35,827 nt of DNA from Tieghemiomyces parasiticus (GCA_027575765.1 JANBPT010000438.1:1-35827), one strand, 5' to 3'; counted from the first letter of the stretch, positions 17,575-31,076 are shown. The notes: generated by a model from the sequence alone, not told the origin. Numbers and translations are program-made.

Positions 17575-18483
17575 TCATACCAGACCTAGGGTGTTATCTG
17601 GCTCGGGAACGACGGTACGGTGGGACCTAATCTGCCGCATCTTTTGTCGATACGCCGGACCGGCCTTATTCAGGCAGTACGCAGCGCAGTCAAACTTACA
17701 GAGCGGACACACCGACATCTTGCGGACGAGCCACTCGTCGATGCAATCCAAGTGGAATATGTGCTTACAGGGTAGCCGACGGGTCTGACTTTTTGATTTG
17801 AAAGGGTCCAAACAGATCACGCAGCCGTCTTGGTCCCTGGATGTGGTAGTGCTGACTCTACCTTTACTCGTACCGACCTGACTAGCGAACCCTATAGACC
17901 GCAGTTCGGCTATCTCCAGCAAGGAGCCTGTACCGGCAAGTTTCTTCATCGGGATGGCTAAATGGGGCTCGCCGGTCGAGGGAAGGTTGTTGGCTGGGGT
18001 AGACGTCCCGTCCAAGCTGTCGACGCGGCTGTGCAGGCCGGACCAAACTTTGGGTTGCCCTACGACATTGTCCGCCCCGCCGTCCTTATTGCCAGGCATG
18101 TCGAGGTGCTGCAAAAGGGATCGGTTGAGCGGTCCGTATTCCTCACGGTCAGCGGCGGAAGCTAAAGTATCGATTCCCTGCTGGCGGCGTCCCAGTCGGG
18201 CGGCTTCCCGTCGCCACCGACGTCTCACGCCCCGGTAGCAACGGAATAATAAGGCGATGATGATGAGACCTAAGGCCCCGCAACACACCCCAATGATGAT
18301 CGTCGGTGTTTGGGAGTCTCCCTCGGTCTGCGCGGTTTCGAAGATAAAGTTGTTGTCGGCAGGCAGGGTTGGATCGGCCCGACTTGCGCTGCGCACGTTG
18401 AAGGGGCGTGTCGGACTGGACGGCGGTTTATCGGACCGGCGGACCAGCCATTCGAGCCGAGGCACCCCCGTTGCCGAACTCAT
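17575..18483 (-). CDS. Single-pass membrane RING-H2 E3 ubiquitin ligase
   Basis: A 302-residue protein whose first ATG is at 18481-18483; the frame extends 20 codons upstream only to a TTG. A short N-terminal region without a clear signal peptide (1-60) precedes one membrane helix (about 61-80, IIIGVCCGALGLIIIALLF). A basic stop-transfer stretch (RGVRRRWRREAARLGRR), a long linker and a C-terminal RING-H2 finger follow. The zinc ligands are C221-x2-C224-x14-C239-x-H241-x2-H244-x2-C247-x11-C259-x2-C262. The order TM, basic segment, linker and RING-H2 is that of RNF/ATL/PA-TM-RING-type ligases, which ubiquitinate membrane or secretory-pathway targets; there is no protease-associated domain here. 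The RING probably faces the cytosol. Substrate and exact membrane cannot be told. It converges on the eIF5-mimic gene. Confidence 0.82.
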   Translation of the reverse strand: MSSATGVPRLEWLVRRSDKPPSSPTRPFNVRSASRADPTLPADNNFIFETAQTEGDSQTPTIIIGVCCGALGLIIIALLFRCYRGVRRRWRREAARLGRRQQGIDTLASAADREEYGPLNRSLLQHLDMPGNKDGGADNVVGQPKVWSGLHSRVDSLDGTSTPANNLPSTGEPHLAIPMKKLAGTGSLLEIAELRSIGFASQVGTSKGRVSTTTSRDQDGCVICLDPFKSKSQTRRLPCKHIFHLDCIDEWLVRKMSVCPLCKFDCAAYCLNKAGPAYRQKMRQIRSHRTVVPEPDNTLGLV

Positions 18484-20735
18484 TGGTGAATAGACGTGGC
18501 TTGGCGTACCGGAGTACTGGACTACAATAAATAAAAGAGGCAAGAAAATACCACTGGATGGCCAGGGAATGTAAGGTGTACCAGGTAGTTTGCAACGTGA
18601 CGGTGCATTAGTTCAGGTTAGCTCTGTTCCATGATTTTATGACACGGGGTCCGCTCAGATGTGATTCGTCTAACCCATGTGCCTGGGCCGCAATACTTAC
18701 AAAAAAAAAACGGGGCGTACCTTGGTACGCGGCTAATCCTAATGTGACGCGGTGGGTCGTCAGGTAGAAGTTCTGGTATGTTACAAAAAGAGCTATACGG
18801 TGAAACCCGGTCCGTCAACTTGGCCGGCGGACCCGACAGACAATGGCAATGCACAGAGTTGTAGGGAAGAGGGGGCGGTTTTGTTAAGCAAACAGGAGAA
18901 TGGCCGGCTAATATTCTTTAATAAAAACATACGTAACTACGATGAGAATGGTCCAAGCTACGCTAAAATGATATTATTAACCCCGCGCATAAGCCAGGTG
19001 GACCAGGCTGAATTTAAGTAGCAGAGCGGGGAACCGAATCTTGGTCAAATAAGATACGTTCTCCTCGCTGAGGAAAGCTACAACTACACCCGCGTCGCTA
19101 CCGAAAAAGGCTGGAGTATGGATTTGGTGATTGATTTTCGATGGGAACGATCGTCAGTAGAAAATTGTCCACATTAAACTCTTATATGGGTACATTCGAT
19201 AACGACGGCTGGACGAGGACGCGCCATGCTTTACCCCAATGGCCGGTGCTCAACTGCACTGCGTTTGATGGTGGAGGTGGGGTATACAGATCTGCCAACG
19301 AGTGAAAGAGAGAGCTCAAATTTCCAAGGTCAATCACTATCGCCTTTAGCTACGGTATGCAGGTATCACAGCAGTGCTCACCAAGGATAGCCTCAGATTG
19401 CTACCATCGTTATTGATTCACCCTAACCGCGGAAAAATATCTGCGGTGATCGATTGGGGGGGGGTCAGGTAGAGAACATGGGTTCTTAAGCCTTAATCGG
19501 AAACTAGCCAGGCTGGTCGATGTGGGCATGTGCTACTACCATAGTAGTTTCAGGTGGGGCATGGGGTCTCTTTACATTTAATGCTAAGCCCAGCGTAACA
19601 GCGGCCACTTCGTTGGCACCATGGGTTTCCCACAAGGTGCGAGAGTATGGATATTATTGTGATCATTTCAATGGACCTGGTTTCCGTTTCCCAGGTACCC
19701 TTGTCCGTAACCTTACCTGGTTGCCGGTAAGATTGAGAGCCCCCAGGTGTTATCTGACATCATTGTGGGTGGCCATCTCGAATCTGACCCATAACGAACG
19801 GCCCGTAATTATTATGCTGCCGGTGATGGTCTAGACGGTTACTTCAAATCTCTAAACAAGAGCAGGCCGAAGCAAGGATATAAACTGGATATTTGGGGCC
19901 ACGTCCGCGGCCGACGCATTTCCAACCGACTAACCTGCAGAGCCCAATATGAACAGCCGTACTAATGTCGCTGAGAAGATGGCGCGGACGATGGGACAGC
20001 TGTTCGCGGGCTTGGGAAAGCCGGCCGTAAACAGCAGCAACACAAAGCCTGGTGCTGGTTGTAGCAAGGCAACTGAGGACTGGACTACCGCACAGCCCCC
20101 CGACAGACCAAGGCGCCGACACATATGCGAGCCGACCACATAATCTGCTGGAAGCCAAAGCAGCTTTATCCGACACGCTGCCCGTAGTGAAGGGCCGCCT
20201 TCCTAGCCCTCTCGGGCGTATGCACCACGCCATCTGCGCCTGGGGCGGCCCAGGCTATGTCGCGGTTGGAGACAGTCGGCCGTGTGTGCGGGCAGCAGTC
20301 TCCACCTCAGGGTAAGCGTCGGGTACTCTCAAGGGATGGATCTGTGCGAGTTTACATGCCTCACTGCTGTCATTGTCCGCAGGCCGACACATAATTGGGC
20401 TACCGTAAACATATAGTCGGCTTCGTACCACGTGTGGCACCAGGGCCGACCGGTCCCCTCTCTCTATGGCCAACAGCAGATAGAAGCGCCTCCGGCTCTA
20501 CTGTCGGGGTCACCGTATCAGTGTAATTGGGTAGCGCGTTTGCATCCAGAGCAAGTCGCGCTCGTCACCGTCCCATGCACTGCTCAGATTGGCCCTTTCC
20601 TTACTCTCTGGTCCCATTCTCATTCCCAACCACCAGCTCCCGCTTACCACACTCCGCCATCACACCCACTTGTCACACCTGTACCCCTCCTCCTCGCCTT
20701 CGTTAGACGCCAAGAAGCATCCACTGAAGACGGCC
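18484..20735. other. Intergenic stretch of about 2.2 kb, nothing recognisable
   Basis: Only chance-like ORFs are present, such as an 89-codon frame at 18752-19021 that opens at GTG. CpG is present at normal density, so this is not part of a depleted block. Homopolymers occur at about 18700 (A-run) and about 19460 (G-run). The last about 150 bases, pyrimidine-rich, probably hold the Arp5 promoter and leader. Confidence 0.45.
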
Positions 20736-23301
20736 ATGGACCCACACGAGGACGCCGTGTCCACCGTCGACCGTATTTATGAGGTGCCCACCGGCCCACC
20801 CGACACGGAATTCGCCGTGCCCCAGACCGACTACGAGGAACGCTGGCAAGGCACGGACACCCCCCTAGTCATCGACTTTGGGTCCTGGCACTGTCGCGCC
20901 GGATGGGCGGCCACTGCCGGAGGGGGTGCCTCCTATCACCCTACACTGGATTTCGAGAACGGCTTGGCCAAGGTTAAGGACCGCCGCAGCACCCGGCAAA
21001 TGGTGGTGGTCGGTAACGACATGTATGCCAACCCGAGCGGCCGGATGCAGATCAAGTCGCCATTTGATGCCGGCGTGGTGTGCAACGCCGAGCCCATGGA
21101 ACAGATCCTGGACTACACCCTGCTGCAGCTCGGTGTCCACACCGACCGGGTCGAGCACCCGGTGCTGATGACCGAGCCGCTGTGTGTCCCACTCTACCAC
21201 CGGCAATTGGTGTCGGAACTGCTGTTCGAAGGGTACCGCGCACCCTCGGTAGTGTATGGCGTCGACTCCCTCTACAGCTACTACGGTCACCACGGCACGC
21301 TGGCTACCGACGGCTTAGTCCTAAGCCTGGGGCACGCTGCCTCGCACGTGATCCCGGTGGCTGGCGGCCGACCCCGACTGGACCTGGCCAAGCGTCTGGC
21401 GTTCAGCGGCCAAGGGTGTGTCGACGCCCTGCTCAAGCTCTTGCAACTCAAATACCCGACATTTCCCGACAAAGTGTCCACCTACCAAGCCCAGTATATG
21501 GTCCACCACGACACGTATTTTGCCACTGACTACAAAACCGAACTGGCCCGATACGAGGACCCGGCCTTCCTGGCCACTCACGACCGGGTAGTACAGTTCC
21601 CATTCACGGTGGAGATACCCGACGAGAAGAGCGAGGAGGAGCTGGCGCGCCTGACCGAGCGGAGGCGCGAGCAAATGCGTAAGATGCAAGAAATGGCCGC
21701 CAAGTCTCGCCTGGAGAAGCTGGTCAAAAACGAGCAGGATCTAGAATCGTATGTTCAACTACGCGAGACGCGCGCCGACACGCCCCGCGCAGTCTACCTT
21801 GAGAAAGTGCGGGCTTTGGGGTTCCGCAACGAGGCCGAGCTGGACCAACAGATTAAGAAGCTCGAACAACAGATCGAGAAAGCGCGCAACAAGGACCTGG
21901 GCATCGAAAAGACCGACGAAGGCCCGCCCAGCTTCCCGCTGCTGGACACCCCGGACGACCAGCTCACCGAAGCAGAGCGTCGCGAGAAGAGAAAGCAGCG
22001 TCTCCTCAAGGCCGGGTACGACGCCCGGGAGCGCGCCCGGCGGGCTAAGGAGGAGGAGAAGCGGCGTGAGGAGGAGCGCGAGCTCCAAGAGGAGGAACGG
22101 CGGCGCACTGATCTTCAGGGCTGGCTCGACGAACTCAAGCGTAAGCGGACTGACCTCCAGGACAAGATTGAGCGCCGCCAGCAACTCAAGCAGCAGCTGG
22201 CCGACCGCCGCAGCCACATCTCGCAGATGCGCATGAAAGCTGTCTCAGCCCTTGCCTCCAACGAGAACGGCGGTGGTGGCGTTCCGATCCCGCCGGGGTT
22301 ATCACCCTCGGAGAGTGCCACATCCAACGACCCACAAGCTGCTGCTACGGCCGCTGCCGGCGGAGCCCCAGGCAATGTCGTCGCCGGTCGACGTCGACGA
22401 CGCGGGCCGAGCGAGGACACGTTCGGTGCGGACGACAGTGACTGGGCGGTGTACCGCGAGATCAGCAAGGAGGAAGGGTCTGGTGACGAGGAAGAGGAGG
22501 AGCAAGACCAGGCCATCCTGGTTCAGTACGAGGAACTGCTGCGCACCTACGATCCAACCTATTTGGACGGCCTGCACCGCGCCGCCCAGGACCGGATCCG
22601 TCAATCCACACTGTACAAGTTTGGCCGCGGCATGAGCGAGATCCCGGAGCCCGGGGAGCCGGAGGAAACCGCCCAGGCCCACCAGATTCATCTTAATGTT
22701 GAACGTATCCGTGTTCCCGAGACCCTTTTCCAACCTGCCATCCTAGGCGTCGAACAGGCTGGTCTCGTGGAGGTCGTCGAAATGCTCCTTAAATGTCTAG
22801 ACCCTGCTGCGCGCGGTTCCGTCAGTCAGGTAAGTATTTATGTTGTTGGCGCGGGGGAGAGGCTTACCTACCACTTGGCTGCGAGGGGAATGCTTATGGA
22901 TACTGGGTCCACATACCCAGCTGTGGCATGCCCCATTTTGCCTTTCCATAAGCGATCAACTAAATCATCCCAATCCCCTTTGCCGCCACCCGCTTCCCTT
23001 CCTCCCCTCCCGCTCCCGTCGGTAGAATCTTTACCTCACCGGCGGCTCCACCCTTATTCCTAATCTGGCCCAGCGCCTGGAATACTCTGTTCAGAGCATC
23101 CTACCCACAGGGGCCCGGTTTCAAGTGACGCGTGCGGACGATCCGCTGTTGAGCGCCTGGCAAGGAGCCGCCCGCTGGGCCAACACGGCCGATGCGACCA
23201 CCTGGGGTCAAGCGGCCATCACCCGCGCAGATTATGATGAGTGCGGAGCATCCTACCTTAAGGAGCATGCCCTGGGTAACCGGTACTATCGGTCACAGTA
23301 G
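20736..23301 (+). CDS. ARP5: Actin-related protein 5, INO80 complex subunit, two exons
   Basis: Exon 1 is 20736-22829 (698 codons) and exon 2 is 23026-23301, giving 789 residues. The 196-base intron has GTAAGT and GGTAG ends and is in phase 0. The actin fold opens with PLVIDFGSWHCRAGW (about 43-57) and continues with NPSGRMQIKSPFD and PVLMTEPLCVPLYHR. It is interrupted at about 295-510 by a long charged coiled-coil insertion (ERRREQMRKMQEMAAK and many KR/EE runs), the hallmark of Arp5. After the insert come DDSDWAVYREISKEE and FQPAILGVEQAGL. Exon 2 supplies NLYLTGGSTLIPNLAQRLE, DDPLLSAWQGAARWA and DYDECGASYLKEH, matching the Arp5 C-terminus. With Ies6, Arp5 couples the INO80 ATPase to nucleosome sliding in the nucleus. 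The frame extends upstream to a TTG at 20589, but the first ATG is 20736. Confidence 0.95.
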
Positions 23302-23814
23302 CCTGAATCATTTCAATAGTTCCCCTCCTTCTGATTTTGCAACCTTGTCTATGACACACCTTTGTTTATTCGGCAGAATTAAAAAGGACCTGTATTGAAT
23401 TGTTTAAGTCAGGCGGCCGAGCTGCAAGGATGCCGCGTGTGAAGCTTAAGGGGCTGCAAGTAGGAAACCATGTTATCGGCGCCGCAGGTTGTGCTACATG
23501 CCCTAGGTAGTCACGGCCAGCACCTGGCGATGCGGTGCAAGACGAGCCACTTTGCCCTTGGTCGGAGTACACCTCTATTTGTCAGCCCTAGTATTTATTG
23601 TTGATGCATTACAGCAAAAAGTGCCGACGTGATTCACAGAGGACACTACACCATAGAAATTCTGTAGTCACGACAGTATCAACAGGACCCGCCGTCCTCA
23701 CCCATCCTACTCGTGGTTATTTCGGGATGATGCGTGCTCACCAAACGGTGTGCACCCGGGAGACTAGCGCGAGCCCCCTTCTCCCCTCCCCCTCGAGGAC
23801 ACACTTCAAAGACT
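23302..23814. other. Intergenic spacer between convergent ARP5 and RPT1
   Basis: 513 bases hold the 3' UTRs of two convergent genes. TTTATT at 23594-23599 is AATAAA on the minus strand, about 215 bases after the Rpt1 stop. No gene is seen. Confidence 0.5.
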
Positions 23815-25791
<1,977 letters not shown>

Positions 25792-26702
25792 GGTTAATGG
25801 GGGGCCGGATATAGAGGATGGGTCGCGGGGTGTAGGTATTGGATAGGAAGACAGGGATGAGCTGGTCGGAATGGCTTGAGAAAGAGGCCAGGGTGGCAGG
25901 AATGTAATGAACGAGGGAATAAAGTCCGAAGGAGAAATGGGTCGAAGGACCTGCGATGCAGGCATGGTGGACCCGCCTGGACCGGTTGTTGGTGAGGATT
26001 GGTCAGTCGGAGGGGGGGTCCATTCAAGGTTGCCCAAGCCATAAGGGGGGCTCCGCAGCGCGGGGAAGTAGCGGCTTGACGCCCTAGCATTCGTAACTAA
26101 CGTGCGAAGGCGAGGTTGCGACCGGGCCAAGGCCTAACCAGGGTCCGGCTACGTGCCGCCTTGGCCCTCGGTTCTTGGCGCTGAGCCCAATAGGAGAGGC
26201 GAACCTAGACAACCAATGCTGCTGCATAATCCAATGTTATCAAGTACAAGGTAACTTGCCTTGCAGGTTGGGTCAGGCCTAGCCGCAAGCAGCGCTACAA
26301 AGCCCCACGGCCTGGTGGGGGCTTAAATGCGCTCGCAAGTAGCCTAGGCCGTCGTGGTCGGGCGTACAGGTCCATAGCGGCATTTTTCACGCCCCGACCA
26401 TCCCGCTTTGCCCCAGGTTCCCCCCCTCCTCCTCCTCCTCCAAGCTCCGCCTCTGCAGACGGTCTGTTTACCTGGTCTAGCCTTTGACCCTCTACTGGCA
26501 CTACCTTCCCCATCAATTTACCTCTCGGTTGGAACGGCAGAGCTTCCGGACTTATCACGTCTCACACCTCTGAGCCCCCTCCCCCGCCCTCATCGCCACT
26601 ACAGTTCCCCATTCCCTCCTGCATCGAGCCACCGTTTTATCTTTAGAAAGTAGCTCTGCCCCCCCCCGTACTTCCCCCCCCTCCACCCATCCAACCGACA
26701 CC
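25792..26702. promoter_or_regulatory. Divergent promoter region between RPT1 and NUP93
   Basis: 911 bases separate the two starts. On the NUP93 side there are a CCT trinucleotide run (about 26425-26442) and two C-runs (C9 at 26659-26667, C8 at 26674-26681) just before the ATG. On the RPT1 side a six-base C-run lies just upstream of its ATG on the coding strand. ORFs on both strands here are not supported as genes. Confidence 0.45.
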
Positions 26703-29450
26703 ATGTTGCAAACAAATCCTAGCCGCCTCAAGCAGCTGCTGGATGAATCCCAGCAGCTGACAACCCACATTACGCCCTCGGATCTCCCAACGATCCAGCG
26801 TGGCCTGGATCAAATCGAGGCCGAGTCACGGCGCCTGGTCTCGCGTACCATTTTGGAGACCCAGGGTCTTGACACCAAGGGCCACTTCCTTCTAGCCAGC
26901 GGCGGGGTTGATCCCGAACGGCTAAGCCAAGCAGTACACTCCTTTGACCTGGCCGCCGCTTTTGAGCCCGTGCAAACCGTGCCTGAGACCGACGTGGAGA
27001 GCTACCTGCAATACCAGCGCGAACAACTCATTATCAATGCTATCGAGAGCGGCTATCGTGAAACCTGTCAGGATTTCGAGGCCGCCCATGAACGCGCCTA
27101 CCAAGCCGACTGGAGCCGAACCAAGACGAATCTCCTAGACGAACTGTGCCAGCGGCCTGGCGGCGCACCGCCGGGGGCACGCGCGCAGCCGCTCCCCTCA
27201 GCCCACCGTCGCCTGGGTCGGCGAGCCACCCACAGTGGCGCGGGGACCGGCCCGAGCAATCTGCAGCTCACCCCTCGCATGCGCCAGTACGCCAGGGCGG
27301 TCCAGACGCTCAATGACCAGCGCCTGCGCGGTGCCGATTGCGCTGTGGTGGCCCTATTCGAAGGCGTGGCCCGGTCGCTGACGGGTGAGGACCACTCGGA
27401 ACAGATGGTGACCGGCTGGGGCCTTCTAGCCACCATCCTGGACGAGCGGGTGGCGGTGGGCGGTGAGGACGGCAGCCAGACTCTTACCGAGGCCGAGTTC
27501 AGCGCCCCTTACCTCCAGTCCGACTACTACGCGGTGCCCAACGTCCAGGTCCGCAACCACTTCATCCGGGGCGCCCGGCGCTACCTTGAGGAGCAGTTTG
27601 TTCAGTATCTGGATCGCACCCTGGCCCAGCACCCGCGAGAGGCCAGCCTGGGCGGCCTCCCTACGATCCACCGCAAAGTCCAGGCCTTCCTTAAGCTCAA
27701 GCTCGCCCGGGCCGACGCCGCCGCGCTGTACCTGGAGCGCGACGGGTCCCAAGCCGTATGGGCGCACATGTACTACCTGTTCCGCGCGGGCTACGTCGAC
27801 CAGGCTCTGCAGTATGCCATGAAGCACGAGACCTTCCTAGTCCAGAGTGAGCGCAACTTTTTGACCTACCTCAAGGCCTACGTGGACGATGAGGACCGCC
27901 GCCTGCCCCGGGCATTGCAGGACCGTCTGCAGGCGGACTTCAACCGCTACAATCGTAACCCACACGACGGCCTGGACCCATTCAAGTTCGCTCTGCTCAA
28001 AATCGTGGGCCGGTGCGAGCTAACCCGCAAGTCAGTCCCCGAAGTCGTCCAGGCCACCGAGGACTACGTGTGGCTGCAGTTGGTGCTGATCCGCGAACCG
28101 CTGGGCCCCGAGGAAACGAACGACGACCGCTACACCCTACGTGACCTCCAGAAGCTGCTGGTCAACTTTGGTCCGGCCCACTTCAACCCGCACGGTAACA
28201 ACCCGGCCCTCTACTTCCAGGTGCTCTTGCTCAGCGCCCAGTTCGAGCAGGCGGTCAACTACCTGCTGCAGCTCGAGACCTACCGCGTGGAGGCGGTGCA
28301 CTTCGCTGTCGCACTGGCCTACTACGGTCTGCTCCGCCTGACCCCGCTCGACCTGCCCGTGGGCAATCTGGAGTACCTGACAGTGGTAGACGGCGATGTG
28401 GACCGCGACGTGCCCTGTCTCAACTTCAACCGAGTCATCGAGGACTACACTACGCAGTTTGCAGACGCTGATGGCCCAGCGGCCCTGCACTACGTATTCC
28501 TCTTCTGTTTGCATAGCCTGACCCGCGCCGCCGATGAGCCGCGCGCCAAATACCAAGCGACCCTGGCCCATGACGCCGTGCTGGACGTTCTGGCCGGGGC
28601 GCGCGAGTACGGGCCGCTCCTGGGGGAGATCCAGCGTGACGGCGCCCGGCACCCTGGTTTCCTCGAGCGCTACTTGCCCCTCCTTGACAGCGACCCGCAG
28701 TCGTCCTTGCTGGCCCGCCTCACCAAGGAAACCGCCGAGCTGTGCCGCCAGGATGGCCGCCTGGGTGATGCCATCCTGCTATACAACATGGCGGAGGAGT
28801 ATGACACTGTTGTGGCCATCCTCAATGTGCAGCTGGGCGAGATTCTGTCCAACCCGTTGGAGCGCCAGCGCCTACCGGAGGCCAACGGGGCCGAGTCACT
28901 CACGTTCGCAGCCCGCGACGGGGCCCTCGGCCTGAGCACGGCCGCGCTCACTGCGGGTACTCTGGCGCCTGGGGAGGTGAAGCGCATGACCGAGGGAATC
29001 CTCGACCATTATTTGAGCCAGACTCACATCCAGGCGGCCATCCAGCCTCGCCATAAGGAGACGTGCGTTCTCCTACTCAGCCTACTGGACTTTATGGCCG
29101 CGTACGAAGCTGGCCGATTGGACCAGGCCCTGCACATTATGGAGCGGCTACACCTAATCCCCCTGGAGGCCGATGTCGTGACCATCACCCGGCAGGCTGA
29201 GCAGCTGCGCGACCTAGATGAGGCCATTGCCCGCAACTTCCCCGACCTCCTACTGGCCACCATGGACGTGCTTTGTCAGCTGTACACCCAGACCAAGCAA
29301 TCACAGTTCCTAGACGCCAGCAAACAGAGCCAGCTTGCCTTGCTCCGGAAGAAGGGACGGTCGCTCATGGTCCTTGCTGGTATGATCCAGTTCCGCATGC
29401 CACCCGATACCTATGCCCGCCTCAACCGGCTGGACGTGTTTATGCACTAG
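26703..29450 (+). CDS. NIC96: Nucleoporin Nup93/Nic96, inner-ring scaffold protein
   Basis: An intronless 915-residue protein (human Nup93 819, yeast Nic96 839). The N-terminus (LKQLLDESQQL through LDQIEAESRRLVSRT) gives the short helices that recruit the Nsp1/Nup62 channel trimer. It is followed by FDLAAAFEPVQTVPETDVESY, IINAIESGYRETCQDFEA and ADWSRTKTNLLDEL. A Pro/Gly/Ala/Arg-rich linker (about 155-190) leads into the long alpha-helical Nic96 domain (about 195-910), with LTPRMRQYARAVQTLND, GLDPFKFALLKIVGRCEL and the C-terminal FPDLLLATMDVLCQLY and RLNRLDVFM. It organises the inner ring of the nuclear pore. The ATG follows two C-runs and a CACC context, with no other plausible start nearby. 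AATAAA lies about 100 bases after the stop. Confidence 0.95.
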   Translation: MLQTNPSRLKQLLDESQQLTTHITPSDLPTIQRGLDQIEAESRRLVSRTILETQGLDTKGHFLLASGGVDPERLSQAVHSFDLAAAFEPVQTVPETDVESYLQYQREQLIINAIESGYRETCQDFEAAHERAYQADWSRTKTNLLDELCQRPGGAPPGARAQPLPSAHRRLGRRATHSGAGTGPSNLQLTPRMRQYARAVQTLNDQRLRGADCAVVALFEGVARSLTGEDHSEQMVTGWGLLATILDERVAVGGEDGSQTLTEAEFSAPYLQSDYYAVPNVQVRNHFIRGARRYLEEQFVQYLDRTLAQHPREASLGGLPTIHRKVQAFLKLKLARADAAALYLERDGSQAVWAHMYYLFRAGYVDQALQYAMKHETFLVQSERNFLTYLKAYVDDEDRRLPRALQDRLQADFNRYNRNPHDGLDPFKFALLKIVGRCELTRKSVPEVVQATEDYVWLQLVLIREPLGPEETNDDRYTLRDLQKLLVNFGPAHFNPHGNNPALYFQVLLLSAQFEQAVNYLLQLETYRVEAVHFAVALAYYGLLRLTPLDLPVGNLEYLTVVDGDVDRDVPCLNFNRVIEDYTTQFADADGPAALHYVFLFCLHSLTRAADEPRAKYQATLAHDAVLDVLAGAREYGPLLGEIQRDGARHPGFLERYLPLLDSDPQSSLLARLTKETAELCRQDGRLGDAILLYNMAEEYDTVVAILNVQLGEILSNPLERQRLPEANGAESLTFAARDGALGLSTAALTAGTLAPGEVKRMTEGILDHYLSQTHIQAAIQPRHKETCVLLLSLLDFMAAYEAGRLDQALHIMERLHLIPLEADVVTITRQAEQLRDLDEAIARNFPDLLLATMDVLCQLYTQTKQSQFLDASKQSQLALLRKKGRSLMVLAGMIQFRMPPDTYARLNRLDVFMH

Positions 29451-29551
29451 GCTCTGCCCGGCGGAAATGTGTCCATTTAACTGCATGGTAAGGCGACTCA
29501 CTGTTGTGCCATTGGTACAAACGACCGCCGGCCGATATATATTTCCGACTC

Positions 29552-29557
29552 AATAAA
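29552..29557 (+). terminator. Polyadenylation signal after NUP93
   Basis: AATAAA in an AT-rich segment about 100 bases after the NUP93 stop codon. Confidence 0.55.
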
Positions 29558-30228
29558 TATAATAGCTTTGATAAAAGGCCACTGAACCATTATTTCCCCT
29601 AGATGTCGCCGACTTTTTTTTGAAGGGAAGAGGTCCTTGGTTGCAGCTTCGCTGAGTGAGAGTCGTCAAGGATTAGGTAGAGGGCGGTGATTTCCCGCCT
29701 GGCTACACCAGCACAGTAAGCAGAGGAGCCACCTATCTTAGGTCACACCATGACGCGCGACCCCCCGTCCTTGGCTGCGTACGTACTAGTGCCGTTTCAT
29801 GGTTGATGGTTCTAATTCCGTCCTTGAAGCTTTCGTTAAGGGCATTATCAAAGGACCACAGTGCCTTGGTGGCCATAATACACGGTCTGCCACCAACCTC
29901 ATGAGTGAGGCGAAGGGGCAATGCTTCGTCAGGTCAGGCTCTGGTATTACCGTGTATAGCCCCGATATCATAGTATTATTTGGTCGTCAACACCCCCCCT
30001 TCCTCCCCATCGCAATCGAGGCAGTATTACTCTTAATTCGCCCCGAGTAAGCTGATAAATAAGCACGAGTAGTTTCTTTTTCGCTTTTGTGCATCATTTT
30101 TACTATTGGCTCGTATTTTCCGCTCTCATTTTTTATATTGAACCCCGTGTGCTGCTCGCTTGCAGAGTGACAACCCACCACAAACTTCCCACAGTCACCA
30201 CTGTGTTATCAGCCCCCCCCCCTCTATC
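29558..30228. other. Intergenic stretch leading to the F-box-like ORF
   Basis: An 83-codon ATG frame (29799-30050) has no family match and I do not call it a gene. From about 30070 the plus strand is T/C-rich. It ends in a ten-base C-run (30213-30222) six bases before the ATG at 30229, like the leaders of certain genes in this window. Confidence 0.4.
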
Positions 30229-30444
30229 ATGAAATTCACTTACCTGCTTTTGACCAGCCTCACCCTAACAATGATCGACCGTTTGCCGGCCGAGGTACTC
30301 TTTGAAGTGGATCGCTCAGCCGGCCTGCCGGGTATCCGTAACTTGTTGAGAGTAAACCGTCAGGTGGTCCAAGCCGTACTTTGGGGCCCCAAGCATAAAA
30401 TATTACAATTAAGTGACGTAGTGCTCGCAAGTTGGGCGTCTTGA
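30229..30444 (+). CDS. Small ORF: signal-peptide-like N-terminus joined to an F-box-like segment
   Basis: 71 residues. MKFTYLLLTSLTLT is a short hydrophobic signal-peptide-like start. It is followed directly by MIDRLPAEVLFEVDRSAGLP and GIRNLLRVNRQVVQAVLW, which has the F-box pattern 'LPxEvLxxI...L..LlrVnR.v...v'. F-box proteins normally recruit targets to Skp1 in cytosolic SCF ubiquitin ligases, so a secretory signal in front of one is odd. Met15 could be an alternative start that skips the signal. The protein ends soon after the F-box, with no substrate-binding domain. CpG-starved block B begins just downstream, so the gene may be truncated by an insertion or missing later exons. AATAAA at 30590-30595 could end a transcript. 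The F-box reading is moderate; a secreted role is speculative. Confidence 0.4.
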   Translation: MKFTYLLLTSLTLTMIDRLPAEVLFEVDRSAGLPGIRNLLRVNRQVVQAVLWGPKHKILQLSDVVLASWAS

Positions 30445-31076
30445 ATATATATTTGGACTCAGGTGACTACTTGGGTGGTTCTGGCCTAATCACCATTCAG
30501 GGGAGCTCCTTAAAAAATACAGACTTGATACTAAACTGTTACTCGTTTCGCCTGTGGTAAATAGGAAACTGGGGGTGATTGGTACAGCCAATAAAATATA
30601 AGAAGATAAAGACTACTTGATTTTTCTGACTTATATAACCAATGGATTTTACGGGTGTAGAACTTAAGACAATGTCTTTGGTGCTGTTATTTGAAGTTGT
30701 GCAATGAGAGGGTGGATAGAATTTGGTCTGGTTTGTAAGATAAAGAAGAGCTAGGGAGTTGAAACACTGCTAGATTAGGGTAAGGTTTTGGAAAAGATTG
30801 CAAAAGTGGTGATGAATTAGTGGTTGAAGCCATACTGGCTAGGCAACTTAGTTGGCGGTGACAGGTTTGTTTGGGGGATCTTGCCTCACATGGTAGGTGA
30901 GCAATTACAAGGTATTGGATGGCATGGTGGGGCACAGTATTGTTATTGGGGATAGTCAGTAGGGGATCAATAGATGAGACATATGGAAAGAGGAGGCAGA
31001 GGAGGTACTACAATGGCTTTGGTATGAGTTTTTATGCTGTTTAAAGGGGTTTCTTGGTCTTGGTGTCAGGAAGTAA

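Noticed and set aside
18752..19021. 89-codon frame in the RING-ARP5 spacer
   Set aside because: It opens at GTG, not ATG, and has no family resemblance.
20589..20735. 49-codon upstream extension of ARP5
   Set aside because: The extension starts at TTG and reads as a pyrimidine-rich leader (Leu/Pro/Ser/His-rich). The first ATG at 20736 begins a normal Arp5 N-terminus.
29799..30050. 83-codon ATG ORF between NUP93 and the F-box-like ORF
   Set aside because: No recognisable family, no supporting promoter or splice context, and overlapping opposite-strand frames are equally open.
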